DNA of 56,697 nt, from assembly GCF_030732845.1 (NCBI RefSeq), contig NZ_JASHKA010000031.1, positions 1 through 56,697 on the forward strand. The letters run 5' to 3'. Below are positions 8,544 to 16,189 of this stretch, piece after piece; the first letter of the stretch is position 1, and every line of letters starts with the position of its first letter. The notes below the pieces were generated by a model that saw only the letters and a program-made list of their open reading frames with translations, did no database searches and had not been told where the DNA came from. A program made the translations under genes and the position numbers. Origin of the DNA: Roseibium sp. MMSF_3544. GTDB taxonomy: Bacteria; Pseudomonadota; Alphaproteobacteria; Rhizobiales; Stappiaceae.

Positions 8544-9287
8544 CTACCCCCAGCGCGGATCATCCAGCTCGACCGGAAAACGGGCCGGAGCGAGACTTTG
8601 CTGGAACCAGAGCACATAGTTGTAGATGGAATAGACCGGAAGGCCCGTCAGGCGGCGGATGTCGGCGGCATAAGGCACCATGTTGGTGCATTCCAGAACG
8701 ATGGCGCCAATGTCCTTGTGACGTGCAACGAGCTCCCTTGCAGCCTCACGCATATCTTCCAAGCACGCGGCGAAATCGATCTCCGGCGCGTCCCCCAGAA
8801 TGTCCCTGGAAAACACTTTGCCGCTTTCGGTTCCAACGATCGGCGCATCCAGTGGCACATTGGCAGCCTTCAGATGATCTATTGTCAGGGTTTCCTTGGA
8901 GATGGTCAGGATACCAACACGTTTGTCCGGCGGCAGCGTCGACTGCACCATCGGAACCTGCATCAGCGACGATGTTGCGAGTGGCACGTCAATCTCTTCC
9001 GCCAGTTGATGCTGCAGGATCGACAGGAAACCGCAATTCGTCGTGATGCCGTCACAACCGCTTGCCACAAGATCCTTGGCGGCGTCGATGAATGTCTGAA
9101 GCAGCGGGCGAGCGTCGGTGCGGACAACCAGATCCGGGGTCGCGCCGCGCACAACACGGTATTGGACCGGAAAAGGCCACGTCAGTGCGTTGCCCATGTC
9201 GCCCGGGATGCGCGGGAATCGTGTTTCAAGCATCAGGATGCCGATATTTGCACCATAGACGGTCTTGCCGCCGTATTGTGATTTCAC
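8544..9287 (-). CDS. Aspartate/glutamate racemase-superfamily protein
   Basis: A 247-residue protein. The first catalytic cysteine lies in GITTNCGFL (about residue 80) and the second in IVLECTNM (about residue 190), the paired cysteines of the Asp/Glu/hydantoin racemase and maleate isomerase fold. I choose GTG at 9287 (AGGGG 8 nt upstream); a reading to 9443 would swallow the operator. Both cysteines being present favours true racemase or isomerase activity. It is convergent with the GntR gene and shares its operator with the ThDP operon, so it may interconvert enantiomers of the same substrate for the D-specific dehydrogenase at 4703-5956 (inference). Confidence 0.82.
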   Translation of the reverse strand: MKSQYGGKTVYGANIGILMLETRFPRIPGDMGNALTWPFPVQYRVVRGATPDLVVRTDARPLLQTFIDAAKDLVASGCDGITTNCGFLSILQHQLAEEIDVPLATSSLMQVPMVQSTLPPDKRVGILTISKETLTIDHLKAANVPLDAPIVGTESGKVFSRDILGDAPEIDFAACLEDMREAARELVARHKDIGAIVLECTNMVPYAADIRRLTGLPVYSIYNYVLWFQQSLAPARFPVELDDPRWG

Positions 9288-9347
9288 CGCGATATCCCCT
9301 GCGCTCCAGACTTGACCGTTTTCCAATATACAAATTTGAGCGCAGCA

Positions 9348-9358
9348 CTGTATACAAT
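9348..9358. promoter_or_regulatory. Candidate GntR operator, racemase-like gene promoter
   Basis: CTGTATACAAT is the exact reverse complement of the 11-mer at 7713-7723 and lies 61 nt upstream of the GTG start of the racemase-like gene. A weaker relative, CAATATACAAA, lies 20 nt closer to the gene (about 9324-9334). This predicts one regulon for the two transcription units. Confidence 0.65.
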
Positions 9359-9479
9359 TTTCTTTTCTGATGAGCTCACGGTTTCGCAAACTGAAAGAAA
9401 CCGTTTGCAGCGCGTGCTCATCCAGATTCGGACGAGCGCACACCTGCGTAGGCCAGATGGCCGATCATGGCAGGAAAGA

Positions 9480-9506
9480 CCCGGACGCGGTGGGTGGGCG
9501 TCCGGG
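9480..9506. other. Strong hairpin in the 438-nt gene-free stretch 9288-9725
   Basis: A perfect 9-bp stem CCCGGACGC/GCGTCCGGG with a 9-nt G-rich loop. On the minus strand it is followed by TCTTTCC, a weak terminator tail, so it may end transcription of the BA14K-like gene about 220 nt upstream. Apart from this hairpin and the operator near 9350, I see nothing in the stretch and no convincing small gene. Confidence 0.45.
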
Positions 9507-9725
9507 ATAAGGCGGAGGAAACAGTTGGTTCCTCAAAATGCCGCAGCTTAAAGGGGGCAGCTTGCTGCGGTTGAACTAGAACCTAGGCCATTGACTTTCC
9601 CTTGACCTGTGCCGCGCGTCACGCAGGCCGAACCGCACGGAATAACTACGGTTCTTGAGGTCATAACTTGATCGAAATGCGATGCGGATCCCATCCCAAT
9701 CCGCCATCGTCGATGGTCAGTTGCC

Positions 9726-10025
9726 TCAGCTTGTGATGAACGGAGACCAGCATTGCTGACGCGGACCGCTATAGGGCTGATAAGTATTGTCGAAGGCGTT
9801 GTAGGTTCTAAAGCGGCCATAGCACCAATCGACGTGCTGCTGCCAAACGTTGTCGCGGATGTGGCTGAAGGGACGAACGGGCTTCACTTTTACAAAACCG
9901 TGGCTCTTTCCGTAAGTCTTGCCGTGGCCGTAATTGCCGGCAGATGCCGTATTTGCTCCCAGCGCTACGACGGAAACAGACACTGCCGTCAGAGCAACAG
10001 CTTTCAAAACAGACTTGCGAAACAT
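9726..10025 (-). CDS. BA14K-like small secreted protein
   Basis: A 99-residue protein. The start at 10025 (MFRKSVLK) has AAGAAGGAA upstream, and residues 1-29 are a clear signal peptide ending ANTASA. The mature part is Gly/His/Lys-rich, then ends in WQQHVDWCYGRFRTYNAF, followed by a tyrosine-rich stretch and QQCWSPF. The pattern W-C-x-R(F/Y)-R-(S/T)-Y, then a tyrosine/glycine turn and a second cysteine before SP, matches the BA14K family first described as a Brucella immunoreactive lectin-like protein. The two cysteines probably form a disulfide in the periplasm. Function in free-living bacteria is unknown. Its promoter shares an element with the cytochrome b561 gene. Confidence 0.75.
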   Translation of the reverse strand: MFRKSVLKAVALTAVSVSVVALGANTASAGNYGHGKTYGKSHGFVKVKPVRPFSHIRDNVWQQHVDWCYGRFRTYNAFDNTYQPYSGPRQQCWSPFITS

Positions 10026-10085
10026 TTTCAATTTCCTTCTTTTTTTGATCTTCGGCAGATCTTTCGTGTGCCGCTGACCCATGCT

Positions 10086-10124
10086 TAGGAAAGAAACTGA
10101 AAACCCGCCTGTGACGCGCGACAC
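10086..10124 (-). promoter_or_regulatory. Promoter-like element shared with the cytochrome b561 gene (copy 1)
   Basis: On the minus strand, GTGTCGCGCGTCACAGG, 16 nt, then TTCCTA, ending 60 nt before the BA14K start. A second copy with the same 17-mer, the same 16-nt spacing and the same TTCCTA occurs at 14223-14261. The fixed spacing suggests a two-part sigma-factor promoter, perhaps ECF type with GTCACA as -35 and TTCCTA as -10. This is inference; the sigma factor is not in the window. Confidence 0.6.
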
Positions 10125-10194
10125 CCTGGAAGCACAGCTCCAATCAAGGTCAGGAATTCGCGGTAACAGGCACTGCCGGGAGAGACTTGTCCGG

Positions 10195-10896
10195 TCAGTC
10201 GCTGGTGGCTATGTCCTCCAGCGCCTCTCGGTCATCAATAATCAGCCAGCCGTCCTGAAGGCTGATCAGGTCTGCCTTCTGCCACTTTCTGAGGCAACGA
10301 TTGACGTTTTCCCGGGTGTTCCCGATCATGCTGGCAAGTTCCGACTGGGACTGGGACAGTTTCTTCAGGGGTCTGTCTGGAGACCCCGGAGCTGCCTCCG
10401 TCAGGCGGAGCAGGAGCCGCGCCAATCGGACCGGCAGTTCCAGAAACGCAATTTCGATCATGCGCTCGTCGGAGCGACGCACCCGCTGGCACAAAAGTTC
10501 AATCAGACGAACGGACAGTTCCGGATTGCGCTGCAAGACGTCCAGCAATGAACGTCTTTCGAGAACGACGAGCGTACAATTTGTCAGCGCCTTCACATTG
10601 GCCGACCGCTCCCCACCATCCAGCAGCGCAATTTCTCCGAAAACATCGCCGGCTTGCATGTCGTTCAGGGTGATCTCCCTCGCACTGGGCGTCAGCATGG
10701 TCACGCGAACGGTGCCCTCAGCAATCGCCATCATGCTTTGTCCCGGTGCTCCCATGGTGAAAATCGTCTCGCCGGACGTGACGCGTTTGACATAGGCAAA
10801 GCTTGCCAGTTCCTGTCGAGCCTGACCGTCGAGTGCCTCAAACACAAAGCTTTTGCTCAAAAGTTTCTCTTTGTTAAAGTCGCCGTCGACGTCCAT
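10195..10896 (-). CDS. Crp/Fnr-family transcriptional regulator (CRP-like reader)
   Basis: A 233-residue regulator. Residues about 15-130 form the cyclic-nucleotide-type beta barrel with GDVFGEIALLDGGERSA, close to the cAMP-binding cassette (GE-ALL-R-A) of CRP. A long dimer helix follows, then a winged helix whose recognition segment is MIGNTRENVNRCLRKW. The R-E-x-x-x-R spacing is that of E. coli CRP, which reads TGTGA, not the E-x-x-S-R of FNR. There are no N-terminal cysteines for an Fe-S cluster. With a nucleotide cyclase gene two genes away, divergently transcribed, a cNMP-responsive role is a good inference. Confidence 0.9.
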   Translation of the reverse strand: MDVDGDFNKEKLLSKSFVFEALDGQARQELASFAYVKRVTSGETIFTMGAPGQSMMAIAEGTVRVTMLTPSAREITLNDMQAGDVFGEIALLDGGERSANVKALTNCTLVVLERRSLLDVLQRNPELSVRLIELLCQRVRRSDERMIEIAFLELPVRLARLLLRLTEAAPGSPDRPLKKLSQSQSELASMIGNTRENVNRCLRKWQKADLISLQDGWLIIDDREALEDIATSD

Positions 10897-11023
10897 GATC
10901 TATTCTCGGTCCCTTAGATTTTTCAGCACGACGCTGATTGCAAAGGTCGTAGCCAATTTGCCTCAACCATAGATGTATGAGACCAAAGGGGACGCTTGAA
11001 AAGTGCGATTTTGGGAAATTGAA

Positions 11024-11536
11024 ATGAAGAATTTTATCGTATTCGCGATGTTCACCCTGCTGGTCACATTCGCGTCAGGGTCAGGATCGGCGCAAACCCT
11101 GGTCGGATGTACATCAACCAATCTCGGCGATCCGCCACGTGTGGTCTATCAGTGCGCGGGCGGCGTGGTTCTGGAAGCGGAGGCCGCCGCTGCTCTCGGA
11201 GTTCTCGCAAATGGCCCGAACGAGCGCCCGACAGACGTTGAAGTGTCGTCGGATGCCGTTCTGATCGAGATTGCCCCCGGCAGCGGTCCGTTTCAGATCA
11301 GGACGCCCCACGCGATAGCAGCGGTGCGCGGAACGGTATACGCCGTTGACGTTCAGGATGGCACCACCTCCGTTTTCGTCAGCGAAGGCGAAGTCACGGT
11401 CTCGCGCCTTGACGGATCTGATCAGGTACTCCTGCCCGCCGGTTTCGGCGTTGACGTCTCGGCGGGCGAGCCGGTTGTTGCCCGGGAATGGGGCGCTGAA
11501 CGTGTTGCCAGACTGTTGAGCCGCTTTGGTCGATGA
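11024..11536 (+). CDS. Secreted FecR-domain protein
   Basis: A 170-residue protein. I prefer ATG 11024 (MKNFIV) over the in-frame ATG at 11003 because it starts the signal peptide directly, ending near GSGSA. Residues about 80-150 carry the FecR pattern: FQIRTPHAIAAVRGTVYAV, then SVFVSEGEVTVSR and a late LPAGFGVDV. FecR domains are beta-rich and bind peptidoglycan or sense envelope signals in many stand-alone proteins. The stop overlaps the start of the cyclase gene (ATGA), so the two products are translationally coupled and probably form a periplasmic sensor and its membrane cyclase. Confidence 0.82.
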   Translation: MKNFIVFAMFTLLVTFASGSGSAQTLVGCTSTNLGDPPRVVYQCAGGVVLEAEAAAALGVLANGPNERPTDVEVSSDAVLIEIAPGSGPFQIRTPHAIAAVRGTVYAVDVQDGTTSVFVSEGEVTVSRLDGSDQVLLPAGFGVDVSAGEPVVAREWGAERVARLLSRFGR

Positions 11537-13395
11537 AGCCGGTGCTTCCGCGCTGGCTTTCCGCACTGGCCCTCGTACTCGGGTTGGTGTGGGCCGGATT
11601 TCTGTTAAAAGGTCACATCGCAGGCGCAGCCAGCGTTATTGACCGGTTCGAGACCGTGCTGCTCGACTTGAGAATTCTTCTTGCAGGTCAGCGCCTGGCA
11701 CCTGAAGACGTCGTCATCGTTGCTATCGACGATCAGACTGTCGCACGGACGGGCCAATACCCGCTGGCCCGCAACCGGCTTGCCGATCTTGTTGACGCAA
11801 TCAACGAGGCAGGCGCTAGATCTCTCGCCGTCGACATCCTTTTGTTTGGTGCTTCCGACAGCGCTGACGACACGTCGCTGGCAAGGGCGATTGGGTCGCT
11901 TCCAACCGTGATCGCAGGCGCCGCACATGTCGGCGAAGCTCAACCTGCCGCAAGCGTTGTCCCGGTCATCAACAAGGTACTTTCACCCGCGCCAGAGCTG
12001 GCTGAACATGCGGCAATCGGTCTGGCCAACATCGTGACGGACAGCGGCGGAACGCCGCGCCATGTGCCGCTCCTGTTCTTGAGTCCGGAAGGTCTGCAAC
12101 CTTCCTTCGGCCTGCAGGCACTCGGACTTTTTCAGGGTGAGCCCGCCAGTCTGACCGAGACCGGCATCCGAATGAAAAACCGTGTGCAGCCGCTCGACAT
12201 CGGCTGGCACCTGGCACTGAATTACTACGGACCGGAAGGAACAATCAGGACTATCAGCGCTGACAGCCTGCTCGAGGGGAAACCGGTGGACTTGCGTAAC
12301 CGATTGGTGGTGCTCGGCGTGACCGCAACGGCGGTTGGTGACAGGTTCAGCACACCTTTCGATCCCGTGATGCCAGGTGTCGAGGTGCAGGCGACCGGGC
12401 TTGCAAATCTCCTCGACGGATCCCCTCTCGTGCGCGATCCCACGACAAGGTTGATCGACAGCGCAGCCGCTCTCACCATTACCGCCCTGGGGCTGATAGC
12501 TGTTGTCTTTCTGCCGCTAGCACCAGCATCGGTGTTCTATATCGTTCTGCTTGGCAGCTGGCTGGCCGTGAGTGCCTTCCTATTCGGGCAAGGGCTCTGG
12601 CTCAACGGCGCGCTCCCCTTCGCGGCCAGCTTGCCGCCGGTTATCGGACTGATCATCACCCGGCAACTTTTCGACAGGTTCCAGTCGCGGCAGCTGATGC
12701 GCGCGCAGGAAGCCTTAAGCCGTTTTCAGTCTCCACAGCTTGCCGGCCGGATCGCAGAAGATCCGGCCTTTTTGTCCGAGCCGCGCGAGCAGGACGCTGT
12801 GATCCTGTTTGTTGATCTGTCAGGTTACACAGGTCTCAGCGAAGAGCTCGGTGCCGTCAGAACGCGCGATTTCCTGAAAGAATTTCATACCATCGTGGTC
12901 GATGTCGTCAGCGAGGATAACGGTGTTGTCCTGGACTTCATGGGCGACGGCGCGATGCTCGGCTTCGGCATTCCGGATGTGGGCACGCAAGATCCGGTTC
13001 ACGCTGTTCGATGCGCCTTCAAGCTGGGAAGAGCCATCGGAACGTGGCTGGAGGGTGCGGGCATGGCGACGACCGTCCATAGCGTCCGGGTCGGCGCCCA
13101 TTGCGGAAACGCGGTTCTTTCGCGCCTCGGCCATGACAGCCAACAGCAAATTACCGCGACGGGCGACTGCGTAAACGTCGCCAGCCGCTTGCTTGAAGTT
13201 GCCAAGGATCATGGGGCTTCTGTCGTCATTTCGGCAGAACTCTTGGAGGCATATGAGGATGCCGGACGCGAGAAGATTGTCCCGCCCAGATTGGAGACCG
13301 TCTCGATCAGGGGCCGGCGGCAGGCGCTTCAGGTCGGGCTCTGGGCGTCCGGAGACATTTCGCAATTTTCAGATCTCGACGACAAACCGGAATGA
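11533..13395 (+). CDS. CHASE2-domain class III adenylate/guanylate cyclase
   Basis: A 620-residue membrane receptor cyclase. It has one N-terminal helix (about residues 8-26), a periplasmic CHASE2 domain (about 30-300, with VVIVAIDDQTVARTGQYPLAR), three helices (about 305-385) and a C-terminal class III cyclase domain (about 415-600). Both metal aspartates are present (LFVDLSGYT and FMGDGAML), as are the transition-state Asn and Arg (VNVASRL). The usual purine-specifying lysine before FMGD (LKFMGD in many relatives) is an aspartate here (LDFMGD), so nucleotide preference or activity may be altered. It probably makes cNMP in response to an envelope signal passed by the coupled FecR protein, with the CRP-like regulator as output. 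Confidence 0.92.
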   Translation: MKPVLPRWLSALALVLGLVWAGFLLKGHIAGAASVIDRFETVLLDLRILLAGQRLAPEDVVIVAIDDQTVARTGQYPLARNRLADLVDAINEAGARSLAVDILLFGASDSADDTSLARAIGSLPTVIAGAAHVGEAQPAASVVPVINKVLSPAPELAEHAAIGLANIVTDSGGTPRHVPLLFLSPEGLQPSFGLQALGLFQGEPASLTETGIRMKNRVQPLDIGWHLALNYYGPEGTIRTISADSLLEGKPVDLRNRLVVLGVTATAVGDRFSTPFDPVMPGVEVQATGLANLLDGSPLVRDPTTRLIDSAAALTITALGLIAVVFLPLAPASVFYIVLLGSWLAVSAFLFGQGLWLNGALPFAASLPPVIGLIITRQLFDRFQSRQLMRAQEALSRFQSPQLAGRIAEDPAFLSEPREQDAVILFVDLSGYTGLSEELGAVRTRDFLKEFHTIVVDVVSEDNGVVLDFMGDGAMLGFGIPDVGTQDPVHAVRCAFKLGRAIGTWLEGAGMATTVHSVRVGAHCGNAVLSRLGHDSQQQITATGDCVNVASRLLEVAKDHGASVVISAELLEAYEDAGREKIVPPRLETVSIRGRRQALQVGLWASGDISQFSDLDDKPE

Positions 13396-13476
13396 CCGAT
13401 CCGGGCCTGATGCCGCGACGCTCCCAGCTGGCCGAAACCCTCTCGTGCGCGTCTCCAGCCACCAACAAAGCTGAGA

Positions 13477-13502
13477 GGCCGGCATTCCTGAGAACGCCGG
13501 CC
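13477..13502. terminator. Hairpin between convergent cyclase and cytochrome b561 genes
   Basis: GGCCGGC and GCCGGCC form a 7-bp stem around a 12-nt loop, followed on the plus strand by CCCTT and lacking a real U-run. Its position between convergent genes suggests a bidirectional terminator of moderate strength. Confidence 0.5.
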
Positions 13503-13532
13503 CCCTTGCGCTTCGATGGTGCCTAAAATCAC

Positions 13533-14111
13533 TTAAAGTATCCGGTACAGAGTTTTGTCTCTCTTAATCGTGTGGTGGAAAAGGACTGCACCAATGTGAA
13601 GCACAAACAGGCAGAGCAACGTCCAGGCACTCCATTCGTGTATCGCGGAGAGCGTCCAGGCGATGTCCGGGCTCTTGCCGATGGGGCTCCAGACCTCGAC
13701 AAGACCAAACCAATTCAATGGGAAACCGTGAGCATTTGTTGCCAGGAAACCCGAAACTGGCATGATGATGAGAACTGCATAGAGCAGACCGTGCACAGCC
13801 GATGCGGCAAAACGTTCGATCGCAGATCCGTCCAAAGGCGGAGATTTTGACGTCAACTTGTTTCCAACCCTGATCAGCATCAGCCAGAGAACCAGGAACC
13901 CAAGGCTCTCGTGAAGAAGGTAGAAGGTCGACACGACATCCTTCTTGGCATATCCGATCATGAGACCGAGCGGCCAAGTCGCCAGCACCAGGACGGCGAC
14001 CGCCCAGTGCAAAAGCCGGGCTGGTGTCCCGTAGCGGGCATAGGACGCGTCCGCCGGCAAACCGACTTGCGATTGCGCACCTATGGTCATTCTCTCGGAC
14101 ACGGAACTCAC
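13533..14111 (-). CDS. Cytochrome b561
   Basis: About 190 residues with four membrane helices (about 30-50, 65-85, 105-125 and 155-175). Histidines in RLLHWAV, LLHESLGF, VHGLLYA and FVLHIGAVLFHH are suited to ligate two b hemes. The prokaryotic family (CybB) oxidises ubiquinol and can reduce superoxide or supply electrons to periplasmic partners. GTG codons at 14111 and 14102 and an ATG at 14090 are all possible starts; the GGGGGG run favours one of the GTGs. It is monocistronic and carries the promoter element also found before the BA14K gene. Confidence 0.92.
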   Translation of the reverse strand: MSSVSERMTIGAQSQVGLPADASYARYGTPARLLHWAVAVLVLATWPLGLMIGYAKKDVVSTFYLLHESLGFLVLWLMLIRVGNKLTSKSPPLDGSAIERFAASAVHGLLYAVLIIMPVSGFLATNAHGFPLNWFGLVEVWSPIGKSPDIAWTLSAIHEWSAWTLLCLFVLHIGAVLFHHTIKRDKTLYRIL

Positions 14112-14222
14112 CCCCCGGTTTTCAATCCGGCTTCAACTGGTAACCCGATCAGGTAAATTTCTTCTCCATGACCGGGAAACACTGCTGTTCGGAAGACCTC
14201 GTGCCCTCCGATGTCTTTAAGG

Positions 14223-14261
14223 TAGGAATGGACTGACTGACTCACCTGTGACGCGCGACAC
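14223..14261 (-). promoter_or_regulatory. Promoter-like element shared with the BA14K gene (copy 2); gap 14112-14461
   Basis: On the minus strand, GTGTCGCGCGTCACAGG, 16 nt, then TTCCTA, about 112 nt before the cytochrome b561 start. It is identical to copy 1 in the 17-mer, the spacing and the downstream hexamer. The remaining 350-nt divergent gap up to the DUF4202 gene shows no other feature I can support. Confidence 0.6.
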
Positions 14262-14461
14262 TCGACACGCATGAGATTTCATTTTTTTGTGTGCCCGAGG
14301 CTGACATGGCCGATTGGGAACCGAATTTCCAAAAGCGCACTGCCCCTCGCTGGAGCCGTCACATTACCCAGGTCAGTAAGGGGGTGACGACGCTCTTTTC
14401 ATATGTCATGTAAAGCTGACAAGATCACCGAAACCCACCGGTTGAAGCCAGGCACAAGCCG

Positions 14462-15022
14462 ATGACACAACTCGAATCCGCCCTAAAAGCCATAGACGAT
14501 GCCAACGCGGCCGACCCCAATCTGGAAGACGGGCAGCCGGCTGCCCTGCTTTACGGTCAGCGGATGAGTTCAGAGCTCGAACGGCTTCACCCCGAAGCCT
14601 CCGACACGCTCCGGATTGCCGCGCGCGGGCAGCATATCGAACGCTGGACCGTGCCAAGAACCACCTATCCGGAAGGCAAAGCCGGATACCATGCCTGGCG
14701 CCGCGATCTGGCCAAACGCCACGCGGAACGGATCGGCGCGATCATGACGGAAGCCGGTTATGGCGCAGAGGACGTCGAAGCGGCCGGACGCATGCTCCGA
14801 AAGGAGGGCATCAAGCGTCATGATGACGTTCAGGCGCTGGAGGACGTGATCTGTTTCGTGTTCCTCAAATGGTACTTTTCACCCTTTGCCGCCAAGCACA
14901 CGGATGAAAAGGTGCTCGGCATCGTGCAGAAGACGGCAAAGAAAATGTCGGCGGACGGCAGGGCACGCGTCCTGCAGGAATTTGATCTGCCCGAACCTTT
15001 GGCCGCTGCCTTCGAGAGCTGA
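14462..15022 (+). CDS. DUF4202 family protein
   Basis: A 186-residue soluble, mostly helical protein recognised as DUF4202. The pattern is an N-terminal LLYGQRMSSELERLHP, a histidine-containing IAARGQHIERW and YHAWRRDLAKRHAE, and late RHDDVQALEDVICFVFLKWYF. The spaced His/Asp residues (QHIERW, RHDDVQ, EDV) resemble the metal-site layout of HD-like hydrolases, but that is only an impression. Function is unknown. Its position ahead of nnrU and the nap cluster suggests a link to nitrogen-oxide metabolism. Confidence 0.75.
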   Translation: MTQLESALKAIDDANAADPNLEDGQPAALLYGQRMSSELERLHPEASDTLRIAARGQHIERWTVPRTTYPEGKAGYHAWRRDLAKRHAERIGAIMTEAGYGAEDVEAAGRMLRKEGIKRHDDVQALEDVICFVFLKWYFSPFAAKHTDEKVLGIVQKTAKKMSADGRARVLQEFDLPEPLAAAFES

Positions 15023-15128
15023 TTGCCTGCGAAAGAAAGAGGCTATCCTCCGTCGTCGGGGCCATTTGGCCTAAGGCTGCTCAGGCTGTTCGGCCTGGAA
15101 TATTCCAGCAAAGTTTTCGGAAACTGCA

Positions 15129-15803
15129 ATGCTTGTTACTGGCTGGTCCAACTACGCTTTGGCGTTTGCGGTCTTCTTCGCCTCTCACATGGTGCTGGTC
15201 CGCCCGCCCGTTCGTCCCTTTCTTGTCAGGGTCCTGACGGCTCGCGGTTTTTCGGCAGCCTACTCGGTACTTTCGCTGCTTATCCTTTGGTGGCTGATCA
15301 GGGCGGCGCAAACCGCGCCTTACATCGCCCTTTGGGACTGGGCGCCGTGGCAGAACTGGATACCGATCATCGCGATGCTGCCGGTATGCCTGATCCTGGC
15401 ATTCGGGATCGCGGTTCCGAACCCGTTTTCCTTCGGCGGACTTCACAACGAACGCTTCGACCCGCAGAGCGCGAGCATCGTCAAGTGGATGCGTCACCCG
15501 ATCCTGGTCGCGCTGTTTCTCTGGTCAACATCCCATCTCGTACCGAACGGCAATCTTGCACATGTGATCCTGTTCGGCGCCTTTGCCCTGTTCTCGCTTC
15601 TCGGCATGAAGCTGATTGACAGGCGGCGGCAGCGGGAGATGGGGGAAGAGTGGTCGCGGTTGCTCGACGCGACCCAAGAAGCGCCGCCTTTTCTGGCCAT
15701 CGCCAAGATGCCCATGCTGGTCAGGCTGCTTGCAGCTGTAATCGCCTTCGCCCTCCTGGCGCACTTGCACATTTACTTTGCAGGCGTTGATCCGTTTGCC
15801 TGA
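15129..15803 (+). CDS. nnrU: NnrU family membrane protein
   Basis: A 224-residue protein with about five to six membrane helices. It shows the NnrU traits: FFASHMVLVRPPVRPFLV near the N-terminus, GLHNERFDPQSASIVKWMRHP in the middle and LLGMKLIDRRR before the last helices. NnrU was named from denitrifying rhodobacters, where it is needed for nitrite/NO respiration and is controlled by NnrR (established for the family). It is related to isoprenylcysteine methyltransferase-like membrane proteins and its biochemical activity is unknown. Its presence next to nap supports a nitrate/nitric-oxide theme. Confidence 0.88.
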   Translation: MLVTGWSNYALAFAVFFASHMVLVRPPVRPFLVRVLTARGFSAAYSVLSLLILWWLIRAAQTAPYIALWDWAPWQNWIPIIAMLPVCLILAFGIAVPNPFSFGGLHNERFDPQSASIVKWMRHPILVALFLWSTSHLVPNGNLAHVILFGAFALFSLLGMKLIDRRRQREMGEEWSRLLDATQEAPPFLAIAKMPMLVRLLAAVIAFALLAHLHIYFAGVDPFA

Positions 15804-15855
15804 CGATCACTCGGCAGATTTTTCAAAGCAGGTTGTCTGAGCGCGCATTGCCTTC

Positions 15856-16122
15856 TCAAACAGTCGCGCCCCTGTGCCTGATCGCACATCCCAGGCTTCC
15901 CGCCAGAACGCCGACGATGACAGCAACGGCCATATCGAACATACCAACCTGCGAGAAATTGAAACCGGCGAAGAGCAACGGCTCCAGAACGCCAACGATG
16001 CCTCCCATGATGGAGGCCAGGATCCAGTTTCGGGTCATCATCCCAAGGCCAAGTCCGAGAATACCGGGGAGGCTGAGGACGTTTGCGCCGATGGTTCCGA
16101 GCAAATCAAGAATACCAAGCAT
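15856..16122 (-). CDS. Small hydrophobic membrane protein, unknown
   Basis: An 88-residue protein that is nearly all membrane-embedded, with three glycine-rich hydrophobic stretches (about 4-28, 32-52 and 60-80) and a short basic tail (CAIRHRGATV). ATG with AAAGG 8 nt upstream. I do not recognise the family. It is the last minus-strand gene after napC, separated by a hairpin, so it may be co-transcribed with the nap operon at a lower level or come from its own promoter. The glycine-rich helices resemble small GlsB/YeaQ-like proteins, but the match is too weak to name. Confidence 0.6.
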   Translation of the reverse strand: MLGILDLLGTIGANVLSLPGILGLGLGMMTRNWILASIMGGIVGVLEPLLFAGFNFSQVGMFDMAVAVIVGVLAGSLGCAIRHRGATV

Positions 16123-16147
16123 GCCAGTGCCTTTTGTTTGGAACGCG

Positions 16148-16180
16148 AGCGGACGCCACCTGGAGTTCAGGTGGCGCGCT
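16148..16180 (-). other. Long hairpin at the 3' end of napC
   Basis: A perfect 9-bp stem CGCCACCTG/CAGGTGGCG with a 5-nt loop, extended by AGCG/CGCT after a small bulge, starting 10 nt past the napC stop. No strong U-run follows. It may be a partial terminator or a 3' stabiliser for the nap message. Confidence 0.6.
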
Positions 16181-16189
16181 CAAAGCGTA

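Noticed and set aside
10108..10124. CRP site (TGTGA-N6-TCACA) in the 17-mer shared with 14245
   Set aside because: Only one half-site fits. The second half reads ACACC, and the exact spacing to TTCCTA fits a promoter better.
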